A stretch of 64,000 bases of DNA from Climacteris rufus (lineage: Eukaryota; Chordata; Aves; Passeriformes; Climacteridae): NCBI GenBank assembly GCA_013398175.1, contig VZRZ01005134.1:364400-428399 (forward strand), given 5' to 3'. A model generated the notes under the pieces. The model did no database searches. It saw nothing but the letters and a program-made list of their open reading frames with translations, and was not told the origin of the DNA. The translations under genes were made by a program, and so were the position numbers. Below, piece by piece: positions 12,818-27,550 of this stretch (within the stretch, counting starts at the first letter, position 1; every line of letters begins with the position of its first letter).

Positions 12818-13822
12818 CTGAGAGAAGGGAAAAAAAAAAGAGAGAAGCATGTATACATACACAATAACAACCATAATCATTTCAGTCATTTATAAGCATT
12901 CATTAAAGAAATAAAATGCCTTATGCAGGCCTTTATATTCCACTAACTCAGTAAAATGCACCCTTCACTTACTTCAGATAACTTGCCAGCACATATTTTT
13001 ATGAACAAGAAAAAATATGAAGCGTGTCACTACTCATTAATCACAGCATTATTTTTTAATGTAAGAGAAGACAAGAGACAGTGAAGCTAAATCTTGCTCT
13101 CCTGTTAAAGATAACAGGCAGTCTAACTTTTGCACCACTGAGGAAATAGGTATTAATCAAACATGCCTGTCATGCACAGAGTGACATGTACTATGTCCCT
13201 GAATGATCACTACATGTCAGGTTACCAGTCTGAGATCTTTGCTATGGCTCTGGGTGACTTTCTGAAATGTGACTACCAGGGCCAGCAGTCAGCAGCTACT
13301 AAACCAGTTACTCCCTTTCCACTGAGTGCCTCTGTAGCATATCCACTTCAAGATGATTTCAAAAAGCTCTTCTGACTAAATTTTGCTTTTGCCCAACAAG
13401 CCACATACTAGGATGTGTAAATTACCAGCACTGAAACCTAATTGTTAGGATTGCAATTACTATATCTTGAAATACCTTTGAATAACATAATCTTTTGACC
13501 TGAGGTCTATAGTTTACCCATTTAACAGCACTGAAAAAGAGCTACTTACATTTTATAATCTTATTATCTACAACATGAGTCCTTACTAATATGCTTACAA
13601 CATGATGAGAAGAAAGTATTTTTTTGACAATTTTTTTCCAATCTCATTTTAAAGAAATGGCAAACACTGTTTAGAAAGCCCCATGTGCTTGTGTGTGAAA
13701 AGATTTGTGACTTCAATATAAAGAATACTATTTGCAACTTTTGCCATGTACCCAGGGAGGTGATAATCGCTGCTTATTGAAATGCAATGTCATAACCATT
13801 CACTCACTCAAAATTGCATTTG

Positions 13823-13847
13823 AAAACAAAACAAAACAAAACAAAAC
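13823..13847 (+). repeat. (AAAAC)5 microsatellite
   Basis: Five exact aaaac units lie just left of the CR1 copy that begins near 13873. Confidence 0.95.
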
Positions 13848-13872
13848 ATAATATACTGACAATCATGACTGT

Positions 13873-14570
13873 GAATTATAGAACCCCATGATGACTGAGG
13901 TTGGAAAAGACCACCGAGGCCATGGAGTCCAAGCTGTGCCCATCCCCACCCTGTCCCCAGCCCAGAGCTCTCAGTGCCACGTCCAGGCCTTCCTTGGGCA
14001 CCTCCAGGGATGGGCACTCCAAACCTCCCTGGGCAGTTCCAAGGCCTGAGCAGCCTTTCCATGGGGAAATTCCTGCTGCTGTCCAAGCTGAGCCTCCCCT
14101 GGCCCAGCCTGAGGCCGTTCCCTCTGCTCCTGTCCCTGTTCCCTGGGAGCAGAGCCCGACCCCCCTGGCTGCCCCTCCTGGCAGGAGCTGTGCAGAGCCA
14201 GCAGGGCCCCCTGAGCCTCCTTTGCTCCAGGCTGAGCCCCCCCAGCTCCCTCAGGATTCTCCAGCCCCTTCCCAGCCCCATTCCCTGCCCTGGACACGCT
14301 CCAGCCCCTCAGGGTCTCTCTGGTCATTGGGCACCCAGAGCTGCCCCCAGGATTTGAGTTGATCCCTCAGCAGGGCCAGCACAGGGGACAATCCCTGCCC
14401 TGGCCCTGCTGCCACACCAGGGCTGGGACAGCCCAGGGCCATCGGCCTCTTGCCCACCTGGGCACCCCTGGGCTCAGGTCCAGCTGCTGCCACAGCACCC
14501 CCGGGGCCTTTCCCAGCTTTCCAGCCCCTCTGCCCCAGCCTGGCGCTGCAGGGGGTTGGTGTGATCTGAC
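13873..14570 (-). mobile_element. CR1 LINE 3' region, about 700 bp
   Basis: The left end reads tatagaaccccatgatgactg then aggttggaaaagaccacc, and continues through 'gagtccaagctgtgcccatc', 'cacctccagggatgggcac', 'tgagcctcccctggcccagc', 'ctggacacgctccagcccct' and 'cttgcccacctgggcacccc'. This is the reverse complement of CR1 ORF2 end plus 3' UTR. It is much more GC-rich than the intron around it. The several overlapping open frames of 100-157 codons on both strands here are not genes. Confidence 0.9.
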
Positions 14571-15737
14571 ACTTCACTTTATTTCACCAAAAAATGAATG
14601 AATGGAATTATTTAGACTTGAAAGAGCTGTAAGTGCAGTGTTTCTGAGGGTCTGCCTGTTCATGTTTTCAATTACAAGCCCAGGTTTGACAGATACCCAC
14701 AGCAGCACCATTCATCCAGACGTCACATTAGTGAAAACCATGCTCTCCAAGGAAATATTAACTTGCAACATACAAAAATTAACTGAATGATGAGGATATC
14801 AGAACATATTCCCCAGTTATTATTGCCCAGGCGGTTATTGCAATTTGAGAAACCACACAGGTGCACATTTCTATTACAACTTGTGTCATCAGCCTGTTCC
14901 AGGACACAACCCTGCTGAGGTTTTGCTTGTGTACATCATTAAACATAGGATGTATCTCACTGAACCAAAAGAATAATGGACATGAATATACTGCAGATTA
15001 TTCCAAGTGGAATTTGTAATAAAAAAAGAGCAAAAATCATGAAGATGAAAAGGATTGGCTGCTGCCTGTTTTGCCTTTTTCCATCCACATTCTACATTAC
15101 ATTTGAGAAATAATTGTACGCTACATTCTTCATTGTAGACAACATATATAATCAGTTCTAGGAAGATTTGTGTCTATCAAGTATTACTGCTGCTGTTCAT
15201 GCTATTTCTCCTTCATAATATTTTGGGAAGAAACACTTAATAATTTACACTTTTCTTCTCCCAGTAAATATGAACTGTGTATTTTTTTCCAAGCCTCTAT
15301 CACAGTGATGTAGTTTGAGGAGGATCTGCAGGTAGCCTCACATGTTAATTGTTTCTATGCAAGCAGATCTCTAATCTTCCAAGAACAATAAATCTTTTAA
15401 TAATTGCTTTCTCTTTCTGGTTTCTACCTTCTCCATATGGCTTGTTAAGCACATGTTCAGCCTATTTTCATTGATTTTCTTTATATTTTGCATTTTCTCA
15501 GATCAGTCCAAACTACAAAGGCTTAAAAGGTCATCTGAGGTGCATAGTAATAATACACTGGTGCAGGACAGTATTTCTAACTAATATTTTTCTTCTATGA
15601 CGCCTTGCTTCCGGAAAAAAAATCACACATCAAAAATATGAGCATTTTTTCCCTGGTTATGGTTGTTATTTAGTTATAGACAAAAAATAACACTATTTTC
15701 AATATAAATTATTTTGCTTTGGGTATTATTATTTGCT

Positions 15738-15755
15738 TTGTTGTTGTTGTTGTTG
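15738..15755 (+). repeat. (TTG)6 microsatellite
   Basis: Six exact ttg units within a T-rich stretch. Confidence 0.95.
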
Positions 15756-16353
15756 TTTTTAATAGAAACTGGTAATTCAGAAATTGTTGTAGAGCAACAA
15801 AACACCTTCACTAAATGTACTGAAATTAAAAAACAACAATCATCTAATTTTCACTAGTTAACGTTCATTTGTTGATAAAGACGTGGGTTAGCTGCATCTG
15901 CGTTCTAAATGAATGAATGATTGAAAATTAAAAAGCCTGTGTTACCCTACCGTTCTTTCTCCTAATTCTCCAAAGGGCCAGACTTTGAGTTCACACATTT
16001 TAAGGATATTTAAGCTGCATGAACACCCAAACATATGATTCTTATTTATTTATTTATTCGTTCATTCCTTTAATTTGAGTCTACAGGATCCCTGGTGCAA
16101 TTTCTACAGATTTGAGTGTCTTGAAGGATCTGGGGCCGAATCCTGCCATTCTTCCACTTAAGCACCAAAAATGGTATGTAAGATCCAGGCACAGATTCCA
16201 GATGATGAGAGGTTCCAGCTGACTTCCACAGGGATGTGTAGGCTTTTAAACAACATGGTATTGAATGCTGGATAATTAATTCCCTGACAGTCTGATTAAT
16301 ATGCTCTGTTACTCAGATCTATAGCAGAAAGTTCAAAAACATCCGTTTTCTTA

Positions 16354-16440
16354 CGAAAAAAAGGAAAAAAAGAAAAAGAAAAACAAAAAGGGAGAAAAAA
16401 GAAAGGCAAAAACCCCAAACAAACAAACAAAAGAACAAAC
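16354..16440 (+). repeat. A-rich purine low-complexity tract
   Basis: Runs of A broken by single G or C bases, passing into (CAAA)n near 16417-16432. Confidence 0.85.
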
Positions 16441-17342
16441 CATGTATGTCAACTAATTTTCAAAAACAGTGGACTTCAGGGATTGGTTTTTTAGAATCAA
16501 TAGTGCTGTAATACTTTTACAGGTAATCTTTAAGTGGCTTCCAACACAAAGAGAACAACAACATTTGATCAATATTAATGAGCAGAGGAATTCAATGGTA
16601 TGGTTTCCAGGCATTTTTATCCATGTTCATATAAAATAATGTCAGCAAGATTAATTGTGCACTCAAAGTAATAGATCTATTCACTTTGCTTCTCTTTGGA
16701 GTCCTTCTTTGTTCAGTTCCAGTGGTATTAGCCAACATAATAGTATAGCTCAAAATACATCATTCTGTTATTCAACTGAAATCCCATGCTGTTCCTGAAA
16801 AAATATTGAAAGTTAACTTAAAGTGTAGCAGGTTTTAAATTTTAGATGTTCTTACTAAAACCTCTGAGATTTTATAGATGCATGAATCAAACAAATGCAT
16901 CCTCAGTAGAGTTGCAAAGGGGCTCAAGGCAGAACCATGTTATCTGTTTTCTGCTTTGACAAGTAGAGTCAACAAAAATTTCACAATAAAATCCTGCATC
17001 ATGCAATACTGAAGTGGAAATTACATATTTGAAAGAAACCATTTGTTTGTCTACAGCAAGTAAAGTCAGGAAAGCAAAGAGACAAGCTCAGTCATAGTCA
17101 TCTGCTTCTAAAAACCAGCAGAAGCATTTCTTTTGCCAAATATAAAATCTGCTGATGTTTGGGTGAGAAAGACATTCAAAAATTACAGGGGATGCAATTA
17201 ACCAAGAAATCAATGTCAGCCCATCCTCCTCACGGTCAGATTCTACAAACTCAGAAGTGTGCTAAAATAGAAAGGTGATCAAAACTCAAGGCCCATCTTA
17301 CTAAGTCAAGATTAAGTGACAAATACGAAAAATGTAAGGAGA

Positions 17343-17362
17343 AAATAAATAAATAAATAAAT
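17343..17362 (+). repeat. (AAAT)5 microsatellite
   Basis: Five exact aaat units. Confidence 0.95.
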
Positions 17363-20300
17363 ACTCCAATGGACTGAAACATGTAAAATCACCACATTTT
17401 TTACAAGTAAAATTAAAGACAATTAAATGGAAATGTTAACACTTTTGATGGTATCTATTTGTTTTCTCTTCATGTAGAAAGAATACAACTTCAATGAAAA
17501 ATAGTAAATTAGATATTGACCTTGAGATACATCAAGAAGAAGATACTGTTAGCTACAAAGCTAATTGCTTCATTTATTTTGTGGAGTATCACTGAGGTAG
17601 GACTAATAGATAATGTTATTCTGATAATATAATAAGCTACAAATCCCATCAAAAATATTAGGAGCTATAATCAAGCTAATAAAAGGTATCAAATGATTTT
17701 AATTTTCATTTTAAAGAATGAAAATTCTTTCATTCTAGCTGCTTGCCTTAGTGGCAGTATCTTTTCTTAAGTTCCTCTTGGCTTTACATTGATGTCAAAC
17801 AGGGCTTTTCACCCCTCTGATAAGCTGAAACCTTCATCAGAGATCTCTCACACAGCTTTTACATCAGTGATTTGAATCTTTCTTCTGTGTTTGGATAATA
17901 CATGATACTTTAGATGCTTCCTCTACCAAAGCAAAGTCTTCAAAATAAATGGTGACAGAGCTCACTTAGCAAGAGCTCCTGTATTTTGTAATTACTTTGT
18001 GCAAAAGAAGTCAGTGTCACATACAACTTCTTGCACCTTTATGGGAAAGCAAGAATCAGCCTCCTTGCTGCAGGAGCTTGCAGAATGGCTCAAGCTTCCC
18101 ATGGTGAAGGAGTTAAGGATTATCACACTGAATGAGGCTCAGTGTCCAGGTAATCCAACACTCCACTGCTTCTGCTCAGCAGTTCCTGCAACCTGAGGAC
18201 AAAGGTGAAGCATCATGCCATGGGACTAAGCAAAAATCTGCACTAGATATTTTATCAGTATTAGATGAGCTTAATATCTGAGCCTTTCTATTTGACATAA
18301 TTTTATGACTAACATATATGTTTTCTTCACAGGTAAAAATTATACCACCATTATATGCACAGATGACAGACCACCTTTTTCAGAAGTACATTGACCTTTT
18401 CCTTTCCTCATCACCCTTCTAAAAACTCAAAATGGATCTATGAAAGGTCTGCCCCTTCAAATGTGAGATTGTAGAATTCACAGTTCAGCAGACACAAATC
18501 CAAAATATAACATAATCCTATTCAAAAGAGACCATCTTCCATAGAGACACACAAATGAGCATTCAAATTCAGCAGGAATGCCCCTACAGGTTCTGACAGA
18601 AAACTGATTTATTGCACAAAAAGGTCAGGGATACACCAAAAGCTTTTGAGAGTCTCTGATCTTCCTCGCATTTGCTACTTTGGCTATTAATTCAATATTA
18701 TTGTGAAGACTTTACCTGGCACAGAGGCTGGTTTTGAATGCCCCCAGCCTGTGTGGGAGTTGTGACGCTTCAGAGGCTATTTTAACAATTTGACAGAAAC
18801 CACCCTGCATCTGCTGAGTTCTGGGGATCATTAAGTTATACCAAAATACCTACTTATGTCTCATTCTACCTGGGGGACACAGTGAGACACATCCATTCCA
18901 GCAGCTCGGCGTAGGAGGCAGCCTCACTCAGAGCTGTGCTTTGAACCTCTGCACCACTTCTGTGGTTCAGACTAAGCTGCTGCTTAAGTATTTTGCAGAT
19001 TTCACCTGTGTTTTAGAAGAAAACTACCACCTTCCCCGAAGACTCTTGGTGTAGCTGTGTCTGAAGAGCATCATGTTTATTTGCCACAGTGGTATCTCAG
19101 CTGCCTGCTCTGCAGTGCAGAGTTTTGGGGACATTTGAAGAGCAGCAGATGTGCTATTGACCTCCTGCCAGAAGGTCACTGCAATCATGAAAACGTCTTC
19201 GACAACATGTTAATTCTGCCACTAAGGTATGAAGCATCAGCAGTAATACCTACCTGAACTAATACTCTGTAGTCCAGTATTTGCTTGTTCTTACTCAAAA
19301 ACTCTGGGGTTTTTTGCACTTAAAAGTAATTCTGGGTTAACAATGTACATAAACATCTAAATATTTTAAGCCCCAACTCCAGTTATACATGACAAACTGA
19401 TGATCATCAGTTAATGATAATAAACAATGTATTTTCAACTAACTTATCTTTCAGATCTTTTGAAGTGTAAAAAGAAATTCTTGCTTGCCTAGACTACTTG
19501 AATATTTGTAAAACAAAGGGAAAAGGAAATAAACCAAACCACAACGGCTCCTACACATCAATATATCTTGTATCCTTTACTTTCTGAATTTGATGCTGTT
19601 GCTTCTATTTCACTGCCAGGACACAAATGTACTTTGCATCCACAAATCTGTGTTGGCCTACACCACGATATTTGTTTGGTTATTTCAGTCTGAAAAGAAT
19701 AGGCACTGCAGAACATCATTCACAGTTTATGTGGAATATTGATAACAGTAACTGATTGCTGAATGTTAGTCCAGTTGATGCATGAAAGCAGAAAAAATAA
19801 TTAGATGACACACACTGTCATCTCATGAACATTCTCAAAGTACCAGCTTCGGGGGAAAAAAAAATGTAAAATCTGTTCAGCCTGGCTTATAAGTGAATTA
19901 GTAGTGTATTAGATTCTATCTGCCTATATATTCATTATAAACTAATGGCAGAGATCCAGACTTAATTGCACTGTGATTAAATATTTATCTTGTTTTTAAT
20001 GCAGCAAATGGAGTGTGCTGATTGTAATGATCAAGGTGTCTCCATCTGGATGCAGCAAAAGCTGAAGTTCACCCCTTGAGTGCAAAATGCTTTTGGGTCA
20101 TTTCTGCACCTTTCCATCCAATTCTTCTGCAAGGAAGAAATTTAAACTGATTGTCCAGCCATCTCCCAAACTTTTTTTAACTCAATAACTAGAATATTTT
20201 CTTAAAATATGCAGTTTATACTTGATGGCTACACAGTGCCTTTCCTTAAGTCTTCAGCTTCTCACCCAACCTTTCCATCCACTGAGAGAGGCAAATTAAA

Positions 20301-22391
20301 CCCAAATTTGAGTCACAGCCAATGTAGCAGGTGCTGTAGTGATACTACAGAGGGTGAGACACGAAAATACTCTAAAAGCTGGGGAAGTGTTCAATGCATG
20401 ACAAGACACTTCCCCCAAGATCTATTTCAATATTTCTTTTCATATTCCTCAGCTTCCAAGACTAAGAAATTTCCTTCCCCATTTTCAAGGCTGTTTTTCA
20501 CATCTTTAGCCCCTTTTCCACCTAAATATGTGTTTCTGAATAATGCCTACAGTTTCCTTCCCCCACCAGCTCCCTCATAAACCTCCTTAGCAAGGGTTAA
20601 TGTTAGACCTGTTCTGTATCTCTGCATCACCTCTCACAGGAGGATTTTATCTTCCAAGGGAACACCTGCTCTGCTTACAGAAAACATATCATCAAGGCCT
20701 TTTCCCTCATCTCCTCTAACTTTACACTCAGGCAGCAGCATTGTTACTTTTTTCCTAGATAATCCTTTTTCTGTCACTGACTTCTTCCACTCTTTGTGAC
20801 TCAAGCGTGGCAGCTTGGTTGCTAGGCTCCTTGTGTGATTTACTTGCTGTCATTGTTAAAACCATATTAATTTTCCAATTTATGATGTAAGTATTTTCCA
20901 AATTTATTTTTCAGTTGATTCTGGTTTACATCAAACAGAAAAAAAAAAGAAAAATCCCTCTGCAAACACAGAGAATCTTGCATTTTGTAAAAACTTTGCT
21001 GAAGGAGTGCAGATTTGAATTTTTAATGTTAAAACATTCAGAGAAATATTACAGATTTCAGTTGAGAGGTCTGGACGATTTAGTTCAGAAGTGCAGCCCT
21101 GACAATGTTAATGTCTACAGATTCTGCATTAAAATAAACTCTCCAAATGTCTTTTCTAAGTAGCTGGAGCAAATCAAATCTGTGTTCACTGCATTGTGAA
21201 GTTGCTTCAGCAAAGCAGACCCAGCAATACAGAAACTACAGTTTGGTACCCAATGCAGAACCTCAATGGCAATTGGAATTTCTGTGCAAGAGTGCTATTC
21301 TAATCATCCCATTTCTTGTCAACCCATATTAACATGTCAATTTTCATTCTTTCACTGCACTTTAAATGGCCAATGGTCAGGCTTCTCATCCTTTTTCACC
21401 ATGTTCCACTACAAATGGAAAGTGGAAAAAACCTGCCAAGATTATGTGAGCCTTAATTGTAACAGCAAATAGATTAAATCCAGTTAGTCTTCTTGCTGAA
21501 GATTCCAGGGGGAACTGAAAAATGCAACAGCCTAAACTTAGGCTATTCATATTTTTATGAGTCAGGTCCTAATTACTGGTGTTGCATTAATGACACAGAA
21601 AGAGCAGAAGAGAATCTCAGAGGGTGGTTATCCTTAGGACATGAAATATTATTAAAAAGTGATGAAAGAGAATCACTAAATGTGAAATATATATAGTCCA
21701 AACAGGCATAAAGTTGTCCAGAGCAGAAACCAAGGGAAATAGACAAGAGTTACACTTCAGTCATTTACTTCCCCGAGGATGTAGGACAGAGGAAATATAT
21801 TCTTTCCTCTTTCACCATTTTTTCCAAGCTGTCATCAAAGCCTTCTATTTTCATGTAAAAAACTGCAACCTTAAATCCTTTTGAAGTCCAGATCCTGTCA
21901 CTATTCTCCAACCCCGTGTCCTTTTTTAGCCAGACCATTTTTCTCTTTTCTCCTCATCTCCTACTGCTTCCTATTGGTCTTTTGTCAACACAGAAAACCA
22001 CACAATGAATGAGCATCCCAGTTTGAAATGGGACATCCCAGGTTTGCAGTGATGAGCCTTCAGTCGGGAAGGCACCCAACAGGATCACTTGATATCTGCT
22101 CCCTTTGCAGCAGCCACTTCCACAGCACAAATACAAATTAATTGCTCTGGATTAATGTGGTGCACATGAAGTCAGTTGTACCTGGATGGAAATACTGACC
22201 TGTTTTGGTGGGTAATGGTAGAAGTCCTGCACAGCAAGACTGGAGATTAGTGTTTTCTGATAAACAATGCTTCAGCTGAAAATTCCTGTCTGTGTCATTA
22301 TGTTTGTAATGACAAGTTCTCTGCACAGGTAAATTTTTCCTTCAGCAGAGCCTTTAGCAAGGGCTGGGGCATGAGCTGCAGCACTGCCCAG

Positions 22392-22433
22392 GGAATGAAT
22401 TTTTCCCTTTATGGAATTAATTTTTCCCTTTAG
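22392..22433 (+). repeat. 21-bp tandem duplication
   Basis: Two units of 21 bp, ggaatgaatttttccctttat and ggaattaatttttccctttag style, differ at three positions, followed by a partial third start ggaatgg. Confidence 0.85.
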
Positions 22434-22763
22434 GGAATGGCATGGCAAACTTCCACTGGACCCACACAGTCTTTTCTGGTGTGCACCCTCAGCTGTGTCA
22501 TGGGTAGCTCATCACACACATCCAGCTGCATGCCTTAAACAGCTTGGGGCAAGAACTTGTTTGTAATTTCTTAAAACATTATATCATATTGCCTGTATTC
22601 TGCTAGCAAAACGTGAGATGGAAACAAGACTTGATGATAAACACATTGCTTTGCCCCTTCTGTCCCTGACCCTGCTCACAGGAGGTTAGAGCAGAACACA
22701 CACCTGACAAATCTTTGATTTGTGTTTTGGTTAAAAAAAATGCCCAGCATTACTGTTTTGCAG

Positions 22764-22953
22764 AAAAAAAAAAAAAGAAAAAAAAAGAAAAAAAAACCAA
22801 CAACAACAACAAAAAAAAACAACCACCCCCAAAAAAAAAAAAAAAAAACAAAAAAACAAACAAAAAAAAAACCCAAAAACCAACCAACCAAAAAAAAAAA
22901 AAAAAAAAAAAAAAAACAAAAAAAAAAAAAAAACCACAAAAAACAAAAAAAAA
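22764..22953 (+). repeat. 190-nt T-free A/C low-complexity tract
   Basis: The tract is long A runs broken by C clusters and two single G bases, with no T at all. The minus strand is therefore T/G only. The open frames of Lys/Asn/Thr/Pro or Phe/Gly/Val across it are meaningless. The lengths of the homopolymers may be sequencing or assembly estimates. Confidence 0.95.
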
Positions 22954-25182
22954 CTGGAAACATTTTGTCATTTAGGAGGCTGGATTAAAAAAAAAAAAAT
23001 ATTGAGACATTTTGGGTCACCATGGAAAGACACTGAAATACTCTCACTCTCTCCCTCAGTGTACATTAATAAATAAACTGCTCTGCAGTTTTAACAGGAC
23101 AAAATACTGTTGAAAAGTTGAAACTAATGAAATTCATGAATAACTGTAACACTGACTTGTAATATTACTGTAGAGTGTTAATTCATGCTTTGCAAGTCAA
23201 TGTTAAAGTATGGTGCTGCAGGCAAATTGAATATATAAATCTCTATCCAGACTTTTTGTTCTTGCACTGTGGCTTCTTCATTGTAGCTATTGTAGCCATT
23301 CCAATAAAACTTCAGGAATTCCACAACATTTCTCAGCTAATTTGATGCAATTCAAATAATTTCTGAAGTATGTAAAGGTAGAATTCATTTTAACATTTTT
23401 TTAGTAATACAGAACTGGACATTTATGAAAGCATATTGCAATGACAATTGTGCTCATAATTGGAGTATGTTACAATTTCATAATTGTTATTTTTATCCCA
23501 AAAGCTGTCGTACAGGCACAACTGCCATGGCTGCCAATGGATGTTGTGTCTTGAATAAGTAAAGACAAAGTAAGTCTGAACTGGGCTGTGAAAACTTTCA
23601 GTCTTTTACTTGCTACAGTCATACTGATAATTTTCATTTAGCACTTTATTACTTTACAGTACTGTGGATCTCATATAAATGCTTTTGCCAAGACTTTGTT
23701 TTGAAGTCACATAGCATTTATTTGTAACTGAAAACAACAGCTTTATATAAGTGAAAAAAAAGAAAAAAATTCAAAAATAGTTGTTTCTAAAATAGTTTTT
23801 AAATTACTGTAATTGTGTAATGATTACACAGTACATAGACAGCTGAATGCCATACGTCATTCTTTCTTCAAGCCTAATAATGGACATTCAAGCTCTGAGG
23901 TAAAGCACTGTTTATCTAAGACTTCCACTGGGAAAAAAGCAAAGTGCATTTTACTTGCAGTAGTAAAACTTCAAAGGAATATACAATAACAAGAAAATCT
24001 ATTCCATTTCTAAGACAAAACAGGAAGGTCTTGGCTCCTGTAGTCATTATGACATGGAAAGTCAATATATGAGTAATAATGATGTGAATGAAGTGGTACA
24101 TACCCCTTACTGCAAGAAATCAGCTAAAAGGTTGCTGCTTATGTGCAGAAATCCCCATGGTCCTGTCTGAGTGAACTCATTCAAGCCTTTGCTTGATACT
24201 TCCACGCCTCCAAAGCAATTTATATTCTCTTTATGTTAAGAACTACATCTGGATTTCACCTGTGATGCTGTTCCAGGGATACCATTTAAAGAGGGCTGTT
24301 TAGCCTTGGTGAATGTTAATGACAGGCAACATGTCACTGTTTATTAAAACAATAATGCCAAATCTTCCTTCAACCATTTTTTCCCTTCTCAGGTTTTGAC
24401 AGACTTAAAGATCTTCTCACAGCTTCTGTGATGCAACTATTCCACAAATCCAGCACCTGATCCCTTTTGGTACATAGTATTGACTGAAGTCAGAGCCAAG
24501 GTAGCTTGGGATAGCAGAGATTTTTTAATTTTTTTTTTTTTAACTTGGGAGGTGTTTTGAAGGGATTAGTAATAGGCAGAAGAGCAGCAAACAGAGAGCA
24601 AGGCAGGAGGAAACTCTTTTAGATGAGAACTGGGCACCAGACCTTGATGAAACAGAGATTTATAACCCAGACCAGATGGCAGAAAACAGCCCTCCTCAGC
24701 TCTAGGTGCCCAAGTGCTCTTAATTCCCTTGGCAGATAAATCCATTATCTGCCAGCTATGGCATTTGATACACTACAGATCCACACCAATGTGATGGTAT
24801 TGAGCATATCCACGGTCACGACTGATAAAATACTGCTGCTTCAGGAATGAAGAAACATCACTTGTCTGATGATTATCCAGTTCTCCTTCCAGCTGGTGCA
24901 ATAAAAGGTGCTACAAACCTTTCTTTCTCACAGCCTTCCTGGAGCCCATGAACCTACATCACAAAAGGGCCCTAAATGTCACATCTTTCCCTGATTATAC
25001 GCTCAGTCCCAAAGGAGGCTGAATTTCACAGAAGTACCACATTCTCTCAGTTCAGTCATGCTCTCTCTGCTTTGCCAGAGAGCTTTCCTTGGCACTTCCT
25101 CCAAGCTTTCTTTAGCAGCAATCCAACCTGCTCAAGCTTAGGTTCTTTAACACACTCACAGAATATGTTATGAATTACTAGA

Positions 25183-25214
25183 AATGGTTGTAAGAATGTA
25201 AGAATGGTTGTAAG
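25183..25214 (+). repeat. 20-bp period duplication
   Basis: aatggttgtaag occurs at 25183 and again at 25203, with the spacer aatgtaag-like sequence in between. Confidence 0.8.
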
Positions 25215-27550
25215 AGTTAACACTTAATTTTTTTTTTCCAAGAATCAGAGCAGATTTCTGCTAATTTCCTTGTTTCTTACTAAACAAGAGTTATGGATAA
25301 AAAATACATTTATTTAGTGACAAGAGACATGAAACGACAGAAAAAGTTGCTAGAACAACAAGCATACAAAGTACATGATTAAAAATCATTCTAGGCTTTC
25401 CTTTGGTGTTTCAACATATCCACCCACTTATAAAATTGTAGAGGTTATGCAGTATAAGAGAATTATTGGAAAGGGATATTTCTCATTCATCTTGCTCTAT
25501 AACATCATAACACGGGGAGTAATAATAACATACACTGGCAATTTTTATAGATTTTAAAATTAGAATATTGGGTTCTGCTTCTTTTCCTTCTCTGGCTTAC
25601 TGCACCCAACAACTAGACAGCTTTCAGTATTTAAACTTTTCCATTCCTTTCTAACCTGATTATTTTTTCTATTGTTTCTTTATTTATTGAGTTTATTATT
25701 CTTCCAATTTAAGGCTTTTCTGGCACCCTTTTCCATACATGACACTGGAGCACTACAGTCATACCAAGGGTACTTTCAGGAGTCACTCTGGTTAACTTTG
25801 CCAAGAATCTGCAAATCTTACATTGAAGTAGTCAAGAGGAAGAGTGCAGAACTTCCACCTGAAAATCACTGGATTTCAGGAAGGCTCATCACAACCACTC
25901 TTGTTTATTTTATAAAATTGGAATTATTTTCACCTGGATCTTTGGCCAGTTGCATCTGCACAGTTATAAATGGATCTAGGTTTTAGTAAGCTCTAAAACA
26001 GGACAGGATAGACACCAGGATACTGGGCCACACAAGTTCCAGATTCACTTGTGGTCAGTCCTGTAGAAACCAGAAGAAGGGACTTACTGAAATTCAGAGT
26101 TTATTCCTAACTGACATGAACCAACCACACTCCAATACACCTACACTGCATCTGCATGTAGAGAAAACAGCAGCAACTGTTGTCTTTGTTTTAAATACCT
26201 GACTTACTGGGAAGACTCGTCCTCTAGAGTTTTCTGTTTGTTTTTTTTTTCTTTGACTGCAAAGACTGTTTTAAATTGGACTCTTCACTCTTCAAGAGCA
26301 AATCAGGATGAGATGACATCGACCCAGTCTGTTGCTGTGCTGCTGTCCAAAAATAAGACTACTGAGCAAACAGTGCTGGCACAATTTAGTGTCAAATGCA
26401 CAAGTGCCAATGGATGTGTGTGCCAAAACAGGCACTCATAATGTGTATTCCATCCCTAAAACCTTACAATAATGAATGTTTGGGTTAAAATGCCTGCATG
26501 GAAGGGTGTGGTTTGCTATCTGTGAAAAATGTGCTTGGCATCCTTAAAAACACATTTACTTTACAGTTCTTAGCTTTGCTATCATGTACTACCTTTGGAC
26601 AGGACCAGTTGTTCCACAAATGGGTCATTATTCCATGCCTCTTTACCCTCCTGAATTGATGTGCAATACAAAGCCTTTGTACCTACAAATACTTAAATTT
26701 GCACTGTAGAGGAATGAACTTTCTTCCTTAGTATTTTTGGTGTTTTCACCGTCAAAACCAACACTTTAAAAATGGTCATAAGGCTGTTTAAACCCAAAGT
26801 AAGCATAAAACAAGCCTCTTGAGATGCTATTTTTTGTTTAGAGTCCTTTTCATCAGGCTTGTTAACTTGCTTCTAAATCCTTAACCAACCATTAATCCTG
26901 TTTGGTTTACTTTCATTAGTATTTACGTCTTTTTATTTCACTTTCCATACCTCTAAAGACCGGATGGGAATCTTTGACTGCTTTAATGCAGCTTAATCAC
27001 AATATCTCACCAGAGATGACTGTTGATTTCCTTCACTCTTAACTTCCAATACTCATTTCCACCAAATTTCCCTTCCCACTGAGAACGCACATGCCACTAC
27101 ATGGCAGATCAAGCAGCTGAACCAAGTGAGCACTGAGCTCTCTATCAGGGAAGCTGCATTATGGATGAGGCACTTTCAGCTGGAACAGCCACCTGATGTA
27201 GCTCCACACAGAGCTGTACAGTGCTAGCACAAGCATAAAGGAGAGAGCGAGAAAGCACGGGTGTGCTGAAAGAAGGAATCAGAAATGAACAGCCTGCGTG
27301 AAGGAAGCAACTCTGGCAACAGCAGCCAACCCCATGCAGATCATCTCACTGCTGCCTTTCTCTTTGTGTGCCTGTCTGCAGACCCACTCCCTCTGTCCCC
27401 ATGCTCCACTCATTAATCCCATTATTTGCCTGTCAACTTCCTTCCCCAGGAATTTCTTGTCTCTGTTTCCAGCACTGCTCGGTGAAAATCTGTCCTTTCT
27501 AACAGGAGAGGATTTTGTCAGCTCCTCTCTCATGTTTAGCCTTTCCATGG

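Noticed and set aside
13808..14577. Set of overlapping open frames on both strands, 100-157 codons
   Set aside because: They lie wholly in the GC-rich CR1 copy at 13873-14570 and are not conserved ORF2 reading frames.
22676..22988. Lys- or Phe-rich open frames
   Set aside because: They are translations of the A-rich low-complexity tract at 22764-22953.
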